DNA of 64,000 nt from Methylobacter sp015476545 (GCF_052162025.1 NZ_CP197401.1:248001-312000); one strand, 5' to 3'. Counted from the first letter of the stretch, positions 39,655 through 49,147 are shown. Notes: generated by a model not told the origin, from the letters alone. A program made the numbers and translations.

Positions 39655-40482
39655 ATGAAAACACAAAAAATAGGTTTTATCGGCGGCGGCAATATGGCAT
39701 CCAGTCTGATGAGCGGACTGATTGCCAGCGGCCATTCCCCGCAGCAGCTTTGGGTGTCGGATATCAACAAGGACCAATTGGCTTCTCTGGCGGCCAACCT
39801 GCAAGTCAATATAGCGCCAGACAACGAGACCGTCATTCAGGAAGCGGAAGTCGTTGTGCTGGCCGTCAAGCCGCAGGTGCTGCGCCAAGTGGCCGAAAGC
39901 GTGGCTGCCCTGATCCAGCACAAGAAACCTCTGGTCGTGTCCATTGCGGCCGGCATCACTCAGTCCAGCCTCAGTTCATGGCTGGGCGCCGATACGGCCA
40001 TCGTCCGCTGCATGCCCAATACGCCGGCTCTGGTTTTGACCGGCGCTACAGGGCTGCATGCCAACCGTAATGTCACTGCGGCGCAGCGGGATCTGGCCGA
40101 AAACATCATGCGTTCGGTCGGCATTTCGCTATGGGTTGATGATGAAAGCGATTTGGATGCCGTGACCGCAGTTTCAGGCAGCGGCCCTGCTTATTACTTT
40201 CTGCTTATGGAGGCCATGGAAAAAGCCGCCGAGGAGCTGGGACTGGATAAACACACCGCGCGCCTGCTGGTTCAGCAAACGGCATTGGGCGCCGCCAAAA
40301 TAGCCCTGGAATCGTCCGAATCGCCGGAACAGTTGCGCAAGCGCGTGACGTCGCCGGGCGGCACTACGCAACGTGCCATAGAAACGTTCGAACAGGGTGG
40401 ATTCACCGAACTGGTTTCAAAGGCCATGCATGCCGCAAGGGACCGCTCTATCGAAATGTCTAAACCAATGGAGAACAGTTGA
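39655..40482 (+). CDS. proC: Pyrroline-5-carboxylate reductase
   Basis: Reduces pyrroline-5-carboxylate to proline with NADPH, the last step of proline synthesis. The 275-residue protein has the N-terminal IGFIGGGNMASSL dinucleotide motif, the MPNTPALVLTG segment, and the C-terminal signature block DAVTAVSGSGPAYYF through RVTSPGGTT. Length matches the family. Its stop overlaps the yggT start (TGATG), as in other gammaproteobacteria. Confidence 0.97.
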   Translation: MKTQKIGFIGGGNMASSLMSGLIASGHSPQQLWVSDINKDQLASLAANLQVNIAPDNETVIQEAEVVVLAVKPQVLRQVAESVAALIQHKKPLVVSIAAGITQSSLSSWLGADTAIVRCMPNTPALVLTGATGLHANRNVTAAQRDLAENIMRSVGISLWVDDESDLDAVTAVSGSGPAYYFLLMEAMEKAAEELGLDKHTARLLVQQTALGAAKIALESSESPEQLRKRVTSPGGTTQRAIETFEQGGFTELVSKAMHAARDRSIEMSKPMENS

Positions 40483-41057
40483 TGGACTCTACTTATGTAA
40501 CCAACCCGGCTATTTTTATCATCGATACGCTGTTTTCCCTGTATATCCTGGCGGTCATGCTGCGTTTTCTGCTGCAGTGGTGCGGCGCCGAATTTTACAA
40601 CCCGATCTCCCAGTTTCTGGTCAAGGCGACGCATCCGCCGCTGAGGATATTGCGCCGCTTTGTGCCGCCTATCGGCAAAATCGATACCTCGTCGCTGGTG
40701 CTGGTGCTGGCGCTGCAGATGCTGGCCGATTTCTCCATATTGATGCTGAAAGGCGTATCGATCGGCATCGGCGCATTGACGATATTGTCGATGACGCAGT
40801 TGGTTTCGCTACTGATCAATATCTTCATCTTCGCCGTGTTCGCCAGAGCCCTGCTCAGCTGGCTGAATCCGGGCACGTTCAATGCAGCTGCCTCCATCCT
40901 GTACAGTCTGACCGAGCCTTTGCTCAATGTCTGCCGCCGCTTTATTCCCGACCTGGGCGGTATCGATCTGTCGCCGCTGGTCGCGCTGCTGTTGCTGCAA
41001 CTGGCAAAAATGCTTATTTTGCCGCCGTTGCAGGAATTGGCCAGTTTGATCGGATGA
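40482..41057 (+). CDS. yggT: YggT family membrane protein
   Basis: An inner-membrane protein of 191 residues made of two YggT domains, each with two hydrophobic segments and a basic loop with an R-x(3,6)-P pattern (PLRILRRFVPPIGKID and PLLNVCRRFIPDLGGID). Its role is not settled; links to osmotic tolerance and cell division have been proposed for family members. Start ATG 40482 has GGAG at 40470-40473 and overlaps the proC stop. The DUF167 gene overlaps its end. Confidence 0.93.
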   Translation: MDSTYVTNPAIFIIDTLFSLYILAVMLRFLLQWCGAEFYNPISQFLVKATHPPLRILRRFVPPIGKIDTSSLVLVLALQMLADFSILMLKGVSIGIGALTILSMTQLVSLLINIFIFAVFARALLSWLNPGTFNAAASILYSLTEPLLNVCRRFIPDLGGIDLSPLVALLLLQLAKMLILPPLQELASLIG

Positions 41058-41359
41058 ACTGGTATTTCTATGAACAGGGCGTTTTGACCCTGAATCTCCA
41101 TGTTCAACCTAAAGCCAGCAAGGACGAATGGGCGGGGTTGCACGGTGACCGGCTAAAGCTGCGAATCAAGGCCCCGCCGATTGACGGCAGGGCCAATCAG
41201 CATTTGCTCAAATTCATAGCCGGCGAATTTGGCGTCAGCAAATCCGCCTGCACGCTCATATCGGGCGAATCGGGCCGGGAAAAGCGCGTTGCCATTGACT
41301 CGCCGCGTAAATTGCCTGATTTGCCCGAACCGCTGCGGTTTGATATCTCGTTAAGCTAA
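41054..41359 (+). CDS. yggU: DUF167 (YggU) family protein
   Basis: A small protein of 101 residues whose ATG (41054) overlaps the yggT stop (ATGA). Family marks are LNLHVQPKASKDEW, LRIKAPPIDGRANQHLL and the SGESGREKRV segment. Function is unknown. The open frame containing it extends far upstream inside proC and yggT, so the start must be set by the overlap and homology, not by the longest frame. The proC-yggT-yggU order is the standard gammaproteobacterial one. Confidence 0.9.
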   Translation: MNWYFYEQGVLTLNLHVQPKASKDEWAGLHGDRLKLRIKAPPIDGRANQHLLKFIAGEFGVSKSACTLISGESGREKRVAIDSPRKLPDLPEPLRFDISLS

Positions 41360-41437
41360 AGCCCGGCTCGGGCAAAGCCATGGATATCTGCTATCTTTAC
41401 TTTGTGTTTCAACTCCGTAAAGATCGTCGATGAATCT

Positions 41438-42439
41438 ATGTCAATGCGCATTTCTACAGTAAGCCTTTGTTTAGCCGGTCTGATCTGTTTGCTCAGTAGC
41501 CAGATCGCGCTGGCCAAAAAAATGTACCGATGGGTGGATGAGCACGGCAATGTTTTCTTTTCCGATCAGGTGCCGCCGGAACATGCGGGATACCGCCGCG
41601 AGTCGCTCAATGAAAAGGGCAGAGTGGTTGATGTTACGCCTCAAGCCAGAACAAAAGAGCAGCAGGCGCAGGACCGGCAGTTGGAAGCGCTCAGGAAAGC
41701 GCAGGAGAAAATGATCGCCAAGCAAAAATCGCACGATCAGGTTTTGCTCAGCACTTTCCGCAGCCTCGACGATATGCAGGCGATGCTGGAAAACAATATG
41801 AAAACGCTGGAGATCCAGAAAAGCTTACTGCAGAGCAATCTGCAGCGCCTCGAAAGCCAGCTGGAGGCCCAGCAAAAGCTGGCCGCGGCGCATGAGCGCA
41901 ACGGCGAGAAATCCCCTGCAGCTCTGCTGGACCGTATCAAGTCCGCCGAGGCGCAAATTCAGCTCGCGCAGGCAGAAATAGACAAGCAGTCGGAGAAGAT
42001 GCAACAGGCCCAAGCGCAAAATGCAGCAGATGTCGAGCGCTATAAATTCTTAATCGGATCAGGCGATGGCACTCCGGCCGCAAATGCCGAAACAGCGCAA
42101 AACAAGATGCCGGAACTGGGGCTTTTCATCTGCGACAGCGAGGCACAATGCGCGAAAGCCTGGACCAGCGCCCATCACTTTATCAATACGCACGCCTCAA
42201 CCGACGCCGACATCGATAACGACAAGCTGATCATGAGCAAGGCGCCTGCCAAGGACGGCGATCTGAGCTTGTCTGTTTCAAGAACGGACGATGGCAACGG
42301 TAGGCAGCAGCTTTTTCTGGACGTCCATTGCCGGGACACATCGCTGGGCGTGGAGCTATGCGCCAGCCAGAAGGTTTGGGATATAAGGTCTGCATTCAGA
42401 CCTTATATCGAATCCGCGTTGCTAGTGACTGATCAGTAA
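41438..42439 (+). CDS. DUF4124 domain protein with coiled coil, exported
   Basis: An exported protein of about 333 residues. A signal peptide ends around IALA-KK, and a DUF4124 domain (about 25-65, MYRWVDEHGNVFFSDQVPP) follows directly. Then come a long Gln/Glu/Lys-rich coiled coil (about 75-195) and a C-terminal globular part with paired cysteines (CDSEAQC and CRDTSLGVELC). DUF4124 proteins are common in Methylococcales and related groups; their role is unknown. The start is ATG 41438 or ATG 41444. The 3' end overlaps the end of argB by 18 bases. Confidence 0.8.
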   Translation: MSMRISTVSLCLAGLICLLSSQIALAKKMYRWVDEHGNVFFSDQVPPEHAGYRRESLNEKGRVVDVTPQARTKEQQAQDRQLEALRKAQEKMIAKQKSHDQVLLSTFRSLDDMQAMLENNMKTLEIQKSLLQSNLQRLESQLEAQQKLAAAHERNGEKSPAALLDRIKSAEAQIQLAQAEIDKQSEKMQQAQAQNAADVERYKFLIGSGDGTPAANAETAQNKMPELGLFICDSEAQCAKAWTSAHHFINTHASTDADIDNDKLIMSKAPAKDGDLSLSVSRTDDGNGRQQLFLDVHCRDTSLGVELCASQKVWDIRSAFRPYIESALLVTDQ

Positions 42440-43312
42440 TGTGCCGACGCCCTGGTCGGTGAACAGTTCCAGCAGCACGGCGTGATCGACGCGGCCGTCG
42501 ATGATATGCACGCTGGTCACGCCGCCTTCGAGCGCATCGGTGGCGCAGCGGGTTTTAGGGATCATGCCGCCGGAAATGGTGCCGTCGGCGATCAGGTCGT
42601 CTATGTCTTTTATCGACAGGCCGGTCAGCAGTTCGCCCTGCTTGTCGAGAATGCCGGCGGTATTGGTCAACAGGATCAGTTTCTCGGCTTTCAGAACTTC
42701 GGCTACTTTTCCCGCCACCAGATCGGCATTGATGTTATAGGAAAAGCCGTCTTCGCCGACCCCGATCGGGGCAATGACCGGAATAAAATTGCTGTTGCCG
42801 AGCATGTCGACCACGCTCGGATCGATGCTGCTGACTTCGCCGACATGGCCGAGATCGATGATTTCCGGCGCTTGCGCCTCTTGCGCCGATTTTTTCAGCG
42901 CGATTTTTTTGGCCCGGATGAAATTGCCGTCCTTGCCGGTCAGGCCGACCGCTTTACCGCCGTGCATATTGATCAGGTTGACGATTTCCTTGTTGACCAG
43001 CCCGCCCAGCACCATTTCCACCACATCCATGGTCTCGCTGTCGGTGACGCGCATGCCGTCAATGAAGTTCGAGGTTTTGCCGATTTTTTCCAGCAAGCGT
43101 CCGATTTGCGGACCGCCGCCATGAACGACGATGGGATTGATGCCGACTAGTTTCATCAGCACGATATCGCGGGCAAAGCTGTGCTTCAGCGCCTCATCGA
43201 CCATGGCATTGCCGCCGAATTTGACCACGACGGTTTTGCCTTTGAAGCGCTGGATGTAAGGCAATGCCTCGATCAGGACATCCGCTATTTGGTGAGCTGT
43301 TTTTTTCTGCAT
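42422..43312 (-). CDS. argB: Acetylglutamate kinase
   Basis: Phosphorylates N-acetylglutamate in arginine synthesis. With ATG at 43312 (MQKKTAHQIADVL) the protein has 296 residues, like the long, arginine-inhibited ArgB of Pseudomonas, which has an N-terminal helix before VVVKFGGNAM. Visible are the phosphate loop VHGGGPQIG and the GGMIPKTRCATDAL block. It follows algC by 19 bases in the order coaBC-dut-algC-argB, as in Pseudomonas. Confidence 0.96.
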   Translation of the reverse strand: MQKKTAHQIADVLIEALPYIQRFKGKTVVVKFGGNAMVDEALKHSFARDIVLMKLVGINPIVVHGGGPQIGRLLEKIGKTSNFIDGMRVTDSETMDVVEMVLGGLVNKEIVNLINMHGGKAVGLTGKDGNFIRAKKIALKKSAQEAQAPEIIDLGHVGEVSSIDPSVVDMLGNSNFIPVIAPIGVGEDGFSYNINADLVAGKVAEVLKAEKLILLTNTAGILDKQGELLTGLSIKDIDDLIADGTISGGMIPKTRCATDALEGGVTSVHIIDGRVDHAVLLELFTDQGVGTLLISH

Positions 43313-43331
43313 AGTTTTTGATTTTCCACTA

Positions 43332-45824
43332 TTAAAAAGGTAACACAATATCCGGCTTGATTTTCTGCATGAGCTGTCTGAACTGCGCCTGAATATCACT
43401 CAGGGCGGATTTGCTGTCCGCCTCGAAGCGGACGACCAGCGACGGGGTCGTGTTGGAAGCCCGCACCAGTCCCCAGCCGTTGACGAAATCCACGCGCATG
43501 CCGTCGATATTGGTAATTTTGCCGCCGGTAAAGTTGGCCGCCGAGAACATACTTTCTATGAATTTGAAGTTTTCGCCTTCCGCCAGCTCGATATTCAGTT
43601 CCGGCGTATTGACGCTGTCCGGGAAATCGGCGAACACCTCGGCGCTGGTGCGTGTATCGGCCGACAGTATCTCTATCAGGCGCGCGGCCGAGTATAAGGC
43701 GTCATCGAAACCGAACCAGCGGTCATTGAAGAAAATATGGCCGCTCATTTCGCCGGCCAGCTTCGCGCCGGTTTCTTTTAGCTTTGCCTTCATCAGCGAA
43801 TGGCCCGTTTTCCACATCACGGGCCTGCCGCCGGATTGTACGATCTGTGCCGGCAGATGCCGCGAGCATTTGACGTCATAAATAATTTCAGCGCCCGGGT
43901 TCGAGGCCAATACATCTTTGGCGTACAGCATCATTTGCCGGTCCGGCCAGATGATTTTGCCGTTTGAATCGATTACACCTAGCCGGTCTCCATCACCGTC
44001 GAAAGCAATGCCCAGGTCCGCCTGGTAATGCTTGACCGATGCGATCAGGTCGGCCAGATTGTCCGGTTTGCCGGGGTCCGGATGATGGTTAGGGAACGTG
44101 CCGTCGACATCGCAGAATAATTCGATGACTTCGCAGCCGATGGTTCTTAACAGTACGGGGCCTAACTCACCAGCGACGCCGTTGCCGCAGTCCAGCACTA
44201 TCCGCATCGGCCTGGCTATGTGAATATCCTCGGCAACCGCGCCGATATATTCATTGGCGAGCAGGGTGTTTCGCTCTATCCTGCCTTCGCCGGTGGCGTA
44301 GGCCTGGCTCATGATGCACTGTTTAAGCTGCTGGATTCTGTCCTCGGCCAGCGTTTCGCCACTGATGACCATCTTCAGTCCATTATAATCGGCCGGGTTA
44401 TGGCTGCCCGTGATCATGACGCCGCACTGGCCTTCGGTATGCTTGGCCACGTAATAAAGTGTGGGCGTAGGAACCATGCCGATATCCAGCACATTTTGGC
44501 CGGTGGCAAGAATGCCGTCAGCCAGCGCCTCGGTCAAGGAAGGGCTTGACGTCCGGCCGTCCCGTGCTACGACAATCGTTCTGCATCCGTGCTGCCGAGC
44601 TTCAGTCCCTAGCGCGCGGCCAATATCGTAAACCACTTTTTCAGTCAGCGTTTTGCCGACAATGCCGCGGATGTCGTAAGCCCTGAAAATGGCCGCCAGG
44701 GCGTCGGGCATCTCAGTTGGTTTCGGCAGGTCTTTCCCGATTGTTTTTGCCGCCACGGCAGCAGCCTGGGCAGGCTGCGCATCAGGCAGGTCTTCTTCAA
44801 TGACCGACAAATGCAAACCGGAATTCACCGGTCCGCCTAGAACATCATCGAATTCGAATGCTTCATCTTGATCTATAGTGATAGCTTGATCATCATGACC
44901 TTCCATGACCCGTTTGTATTGTGCCAGTGTTGGGATAACGCCCTGCATTTGAGTTAAATAGACCGGATAATTGCCGAGAGATTTATGGGTAATCATGTCC
45001 TTGAAAGCTTTCAGCACAATGCTGATATCCTGATTCAGCAATTCCGATAACTTCCGGTAGCCGACAAAGAAGGCTAGCGCGGCAAACAGCGCGATAATGA
45101 CGGTAAAGCCGGCTATCATCGACAATTCATGAACATCCGCGCCAGCCGGATAGCCATAATGAAGCTGCCAGTCCGCATGCGCGACGTTTATTTTCTCGTT
45201 GACATCGAGCTCGCCAGCGGCCTGATTGCCGGAAGTACCCAGTACCAGCGCAGCTTGCCTTAATTCCAGGTAGCTGCCTTTGGCTGGCATGGCTTGCAGG
45301 CTTTTATTGATAAAGTCGTAGCTCAGGCTGGCGAGAATAACCCCGACGGCCTGATCATTGCGCATGATCCTGCTCGTTATGGCCAAATGCCGATCGGGAC
45401 CCAGATCGCCCTGTATGGCGACCGGCTGGTTTTTGGCAAAGGTTTCGCGCACCATATCCAGATCGGCATAGCCCATACGCGGCACGTTTTTTTCATCCAG
45501 TTCGCTGGCGCCGGGCAACAGCACCCGGATTTTCAAGGCATCGGGAACCTGTTTTTCCAGTTTTGCGGCCACTGCGCTCAACAGGGCAGGATCGGTGCTG
45601 GAAACGGCGGCCAGCACCTCCGGATCTTGAGCCATTTTATCGAGAATGCGTTGCCGGGCCGCAATCTGTTCGGATAGCGCCAAAGCCGCTCCTTGCGCCT
45701 GCGCGGCCGCGGCGCCCTGTTTTGCCTGTGCGACCTCCGATGCGGATATCCAATAAACGCCGGCGCCAACGCTCAAAATCATCAGGATAATTACTGCCGA
45801 TAGCCACGCGAAGATGCGTTCCAT
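43332..45824 (-). CDS. algC: Phosphomannomutase/phosphoglucomutase with N-terminal membrane sensor-like region
   Basis: Interconverts hexose 1- and 6-phosphates for LPS and polysaccharide precursors. Of 830 residues, the C-terminal 460 are a four-domain phosphohexomutase: the active serine in VMITGSHNPADYNG, metal loop FDGDGDR, sugar loop GEMSGH and phosphate loop RASNTTPS. The first 370 residues have two membrane helices (about 7-27 and 235-255) around a periplasmic region, then a linker. Long AlgC forms like this occur in Pseudomonas relatives; the role of the periplasmic part is unknown. Confidence 0.93.
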   Translation of the reverse strand: MERIFAWLSAVIILMILSVGAGVYWISASEVAQAKQGAAAAQAQGAALALSEQIAARQRILDKMAQDPEVLAAVSSTDPALLSAVAAKLEKQVPDALKIRVLLPGASELDEKNVPRMGYADLDMVRETFAKNQPVAIQGDLGPDRHLAITSRIMRNDQAVGVILASLSYDFINKSLQAMPAKGSYLELRQAALVLGTSGNQAAGELDVNEKINVAHADWQLHYGYPAGADVHELSMIAGFTVIIALFAALAFFVGYRKLSELLNQDISIVLKAFKDMITHKSLGNYPVYLTQMQGVIPTLAQYKRVMEGHDDQAITIDQDEAFEFDDVLGGPVNSGLHLSVIEEDLPDAQPAQAAAVAAKTIGKDLPKPTEMPDALAAIFRAYDIRGIVGKTLTEKVVYDIGRALGTEARQHGCRTIVVARDGRTSSPSLTEALADGILATGQNVLDIGMVPTPTLYYVAKHTEGQCGVMITGSHNPADYNGLKMVISGETLAEDRIQQLKQCIMSQAYATGEGRIERNTLLANEYIGAVAEDIHIARPMRIVLDCGNGVAGELGPVLLRTIGCEVIELFCDVDGTFPNHHPDPGKPDNLADLIASVKHYQADLGIAFDGDGDRLGVIDSNGKIIWPDRQMMLYAKDVLASNPGAEIIYDVKCSRHLPAQIVQSGGRPVMWKTGHSLMKAKLKETGAKLAGEMSGHIFFNDRWFGFDDALYSAARLIEILSADTRTSAEVFADFPDSVNTPELNIELAEGENFKFIESMFSAANFTGGKITNIDGMRVDFVNGWGLVRASNTTPSLVVRFEADSKSALSDIQAQFRQLMQKIKPDIVLPF

Positions 45825-45848
45825 TTTTTGATCTCTACTAAAAAGCGA

Positions 45849-46307
45849 CTAATGACGGCCCGTATGGCCAAACCCGCCGGCGCCTCGGGCGCTTTCGTCA
45901 AATTCAACGACCTGTTCAAACGACACCTGGGCGACCGGCACAAAAACCATTTGCGCAATGCGCTCGCCGATGTTGATGGTGAAAGCCGTATCGCCGCGGT
46001 TCCAGCATGATACAAAAACCTGGCCCTGATAGTCGGAATCGATCAGCCCGACCAGATTGCCCAGCACGATGCCGTGTTTGTGTCCCAAGCCAGAGCGCGG
46101 CAATAAGACTGCCGCCAGTTGATGATCATCGATATGGATAGCCATACCGGTCGGAATCAGCACGGTTTCGCCGGGCTTCAATTCGAACGGTTCGTCTAGG
46201 CAGGCGCGTAAGTCCAGGCCGGCCGAGCCCGCCGTTGCATATTCCGGCAACGGGATTTCCTTGCCCAGGCGTTCATCCAGAATTTTAAGCTGTATTTTTT
46301 TCATCAC
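45849..46307 (-). CDS. dut: Deoxyuridine 5'-triphosphate nucleotidohydrolase
   Basis: Hydrolyses dUTP to dUMP and so limits uracil in DNA. The 152-residue trimeric-type dUTPase shows the five motifs: GSAGLDLRA, PRSGLGHKHG, GLIDSDYQG, GERIAQMVF and the C-terminal ARGAGGFGHTGRH. It overlaps coaBC by 23 bases. Confidence 0.97.
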   Translation of the reverse strand: MMKKIQLKILDERLGKEIPLPEYATAGSAGLDLRACLDEPFELKPGETVLIPTGMAIHIDDHQLAAVLLPRSGLGHKHGIVLGNLVGLIDSDYQGQVFVSCWNRGDTAFTINIGERIAQMVFVPVAQVSFEQVVEFDESARGAGGFGHTGRH

Positions 46308-47463
46308 ATCTCTTCGCGATTAAGCTGATTAATTGTTCCGCTAACTGGGTTTTATCAGTCATGGCCAGGGTTTGCTGACCCGTTGCCCAGAAAACCTGCA
46401 AGGCGTTCTGTTCGCTGTCAAAGCCGCCCTGATCGCGGCCCACCCAGTTTGCTGCGATCATGTCGAGTTTCTTGGCCGTCAGCTTGCCGAGTGCATAGTT
46501 TTCAAGGTCATGGGTTTCGGCGGCGAAGCCTACCGTGAATGGACGTCTAGGCAGTTGCGCGACTTCGGCCAGAATGTCGCGGGTTTTTTGCAGCGTTATT
46601 ATCGTCAGCTCGTCCTGTTTCTTGATTTTTTCAGGTTGCACTGTGGCGGGTGTGTAATCGGCGACGGCTGCCGCTCCGATATAAATATCGTGCGCCTCGG
46701 CTCTGGAAATGACAGCCTCGTACATTTGCGCCGCCGTTTCCACCTTGACCACGTCGGCATCGGTAGGTGGTGCCAAGGCGACCGGGCCGCTGACCAGTGT
46801 CACCTGGGCGCCGGCTTTGAGCGCCGCCCGGGCCAGCGCGTAGCCCATTTTGCCGGAGCTGCGGTTGGTGATGTAACGCACCGGGTCGAGCGGTTCGCGC
46901 GTGGGGCCTGCGCTGATCAGGATTTTCTTGCCATGCAAATGCTGATCTGTAGACTCGGTCCATAAACGTTCACAGATTTCAGCCGGTTCGGACATGCGGC
47001 CGAAGCCGGTTTCGCCGCAGGCCTGTTCGCCCTGGCCGGGGCCAATTATCGTGGCGCCATAGGTGATGAGTCTTTTGATGTTGTCCTGCGTGACGGGCTT
47101 GTGCCACATGGCCTGGTTCATGGCCGGTGCGATATAAATGGGACAGGTGGCGGCAAGGCAGAGCGTCGACAGCAAGTCGTCGGCCAGACCGTGGCTCAAC
47201 TTGGCGATCGTATCCGCCGTTGCCGGGGCGATAACGATCTTGTCGGCCCAGCGCGCCAGATTGATATGGCCCATGGCATTTTCCGCTTCGGCGTCGAGCA
47301 GCTCGGTATGCACGGGATTGCCGGACAGCGCCTGAAACGTCAAAGGGCTAATAAACTGCATGGAGGAGCGCGTCATGACCACGCGCACATCAGCGCCTTT
47401 CTTACGCAGCAATCTGACCAGCTCAGCCGATTTATAAGCGGCAATGCCGCCGCAGACAGCCAA
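46285..47463 (-). CDS. coaBC: Phosphopantothenoylcysteine decarboxylase / phosphopantothenate-cysteine ligase
   Basis: Carries out two consecutive steps of coenzyme A synthesis. The N-terminal FMN-dependent CoaC domain shows VCGGIAAYKS, PAMNQAMW and the active cysteine in GEQACGETGFGRM; the C-terminal CoaB domain shows GPTREPLDPVRYITN and KIKK. The coordinates given use a TTG at 47463, which removes most of the first strand. The frame reads on upstream as I-N-T-H-I-L-L without any ATG, GTG or TTG before a stop, so an ATT at 47481 (AGG 9 bases before it) is a likely real start. Confidence 0.94.
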   Translation of the reverse strand: MAVCGGIAAYKSAELVRLLRKKGADVRVVMTRSSMQFISPLTFQALSGNPVHTELLDAEAENAMGHINLARWADKIVIAPATADTIAKLSHGLADDLLSTLCLAATCPIYIAPAMNQAMWHKPVTQDNIKRLITYGATIIGPGQGEQACGETGFGRMSEPAEICERLWTESTDQHLHGKKILISAGPTREPLDPVRYITNRSSGKMGYALARAALKAGAQVTLVSGPVALAPPTDADVVKVETAAQMYEAVISRAEAHDIYIGAAAVADYTPATVQPEKIKKQDELTIITLQKTRDILAEVAQLPRRPFTVGFAAETHDLENYALGKLTAKKLDMIAANWVGRDQGGFDSEQNALQVFWATGQQTLAMTDKTQLAEQLISLIAKRCDEKNTA

Positions 47464-47575
47464 TAAAATATGCGTGTTAATGAGGAAGCACCTGAAAAAT
47501 TAATAAACGCATTATTATGGCAAGTCTGGAAAAATTCTTCTATGCTTAAATTCTCATCAGCATAAGGAGATACCT

Positions 47576-48250
47576 ATGGCTATCAAGGACTGGCCTGCCG
47601 AAGAGCGGCCCCGGGAAAAACTGTTGCAGCGCGGTTCGGAAGCGTTAACCGATGCGGAACTGCTGGCCATTTTTTTGCGTACCGGCACGCCGGGCAAATC
47701 GGCCGTCGATCTGGCCCGGGAATTATTGACCGACTTCGGTTCGCTGCAGGCTCTGCTGGATGCCGACTTGTCGCGCTTCTGCCAGGCCAATGGCCTAGGC
47801 AGTGCAAAATACGCACAGCTTCAGGCTGTGCTGGAGATGGCTCGGCGTCATTTCAAGGAAATTCTGCAGCGCGGCAATGCATTGACCAGTCCGGATATTA
47901 CCCGAGCCTATCTGAGCGCGCACCTGCGCGGCTACAGCTATGAGGTGTTCGCCTGCCTGTTCCTGGACAACCAGCATCGGGTCATAAAGCTCGACGAACT
48001 GTTCAGGGGCACCATAGACAGCGCCAGCGTTTATCCCAGGGAAGTGGCCAAGCAGGCGCTGCATCATAATGCCGCGGCAGTCATCTTCGCTCACAACCAT
48101 CCATCCGGCATTTCCGAGCCCAGCCAGGCTGACAAACAGATTACCGAAAAACTCAAGCAGGCTTTAGCCTTGTTCGATATCCGCGTGCTGGATCATTTCA
48201 TTATCGGGGACGGGCAGCCGTACTCGTTTGCCGAGCACGGGCTGCTGTAG
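47576..48250 (+). CDS. radC: RadC family JAB-domain protein
   Basis: A protein of 224 residues with an N-terminal helix-hairpin-helix-like part (about 1-90, with RERLL-type RPREKLL and GLGSAKYAQLQA) and a C-terminal JAB/MPN metalloprotease-like domain. The metal motif is complete: HNHPSG with Asp in SEPSQAD (about 170-182). Its once-proposed role in DNA repair is doubtful in general; the true function is unknown. AAGGAGA precedes the ATG. It diverges from coaBC and converges on purC. Confidence 0.93.
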   Translation: MAIKDWPAEERPREKLLQRGSEALTDAELLAIFLRTGTPGKSAVDLARELLTDFGSLQALLDADLSRFCQANGLGSAKYAQLQAVLEMARRHFKEILQRGNALTSPDITRAYLSAHLRGYSYEVFACLFLDNQHRVIKLDELFRGTIDSASVYPREVAKQALHHNAAAVIFAHNHPSGISEPSQADKQITEKLKQALALFDIRVLDHFIIGDGQPYSFAEHGLL

Positions 48251-48253
48251 GGA

Positions 48254-49147
48254 TTAACCTTGCGTTAACCGAGCTTCCGCCTCGCGGTATTTGGCCGCGC
48301 AAAACTCGGCCACTTCGGCCGGCAGGGATGGGCCCGGCGCCGTTTTATCCCAGTCCAGCGTCTCGAGGTAATCGCGCACATATTGCTTGTCGAAGCTGGG
48401 CGGGCTGATGCCTACCTGATATTCATCGGCAGGCCAGAAGCGCGATGAATCGGGCGTCAAGGCTTCGTCAATCAGATGCAGGACGCCGTTCTCGTCGAGG
48501 CCGAATTCGAATTTGGTATCAGCGATAATGATGCCGCGTTCCTTGGCATAGGCGGCCGCTTCCGTATATAGCTGCAAGCTGGCGTCTCGCACTTTTTCAG
48601 CTATGCCCTGGCCCATCAGCTCCACGGCTTTTTCAAACGAAATGTTCTCGTCATGTTCATGGACGCCGGCTTTGGTCGATGGCGTAAAGATGGCTTCCGG
48701 CAATTGCTGGGCCTGCTTTAAGCCTTCCGGCAGCCGAATGCCGCAGACCGCGCCCGATTTCTGGTAATCCTTCCAGCCGGAGCCGATCAGATAGCCGCGC
48801 ACGATGGCCTCGACCGGCAGCGGCTTCATCTTTTTCACGACCACCGCGCGGCCTTCGACTTGCGCGCGCTCGGCCGGATCGGCAATGACCTGTTCCAGCG
48901 GGATATCAGCCAGATGATTCGGCAGGATATGGCTCAATTTGGCAAACCAGAAATTGGAAACGCGCGTCAGGACGCGGCCTTTGCCGGGGATCGGATCGGG
49001 CAGGATCACATCGAATGCGGATAGCCGGTCTGTCGTTACGATCAGCATGTGCTTGTCATCAATGTCGTAGATATCGCGGACCTTGCCGCGCGCGCGCAGT
49101 TTTAAAGAAGACAGTGATGATTCGTAAAGGGCTGCCGGAGCATTCAT
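48254..49147 (-). CDS. purC: Phosphoribosylaminoimidazole-succinocarboxamide synthase
   Basis: Joins aspartate to CAIR in purine synthesis. The 297-residue protein is of the long (yeast-like) type with KLRARGKVRDIYDID, the DRLSAFDVILPDPIPGKG block, EAIVRGYLIGSGWKDY, and IADTKFEFG. The E. coli enzyme is shorter (237 residues). It stands alone, convergent with radC. Confidence 0.96.
   Translation of the reverse strand: MNAPAALYESSLSSLKLRARGKVRDIYDIDDKHMLIVTTDRLSAFDVILPDPIPGKGRVLTRVSNFWFAKLSHILPNHLADIPLEQVIADPAERAQVEGRAVVVKKMKPLPVEAIVRGYLIGSGWKDYQKSGAVCGIRLPEGLKQAQQLPEAIFTPSTKAGVHEHDENISFEKAVELMGQGIAEKVRDASLQLYTEAAAYAKERGIIIADTKFEFGLDENGVLHLIDEALTPDSSRFWPADEYQVGISPPSFDKQYVRDYLETLDWDKTAPGPSLPAEVAEFCAAKYREAEARLTQG

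Noticed and set aside
40397..41053. Upstream part of a 320-codon frame leading into yggU
   Set aside because: Overlaps proC and yggT in another frame; only the last 101 codons from 41054 encode the conserved DUF167 protein.
42482..43150. 222-codon plus-strand open frame
   Set aside because: Antisense to argB, which has all its motifs.
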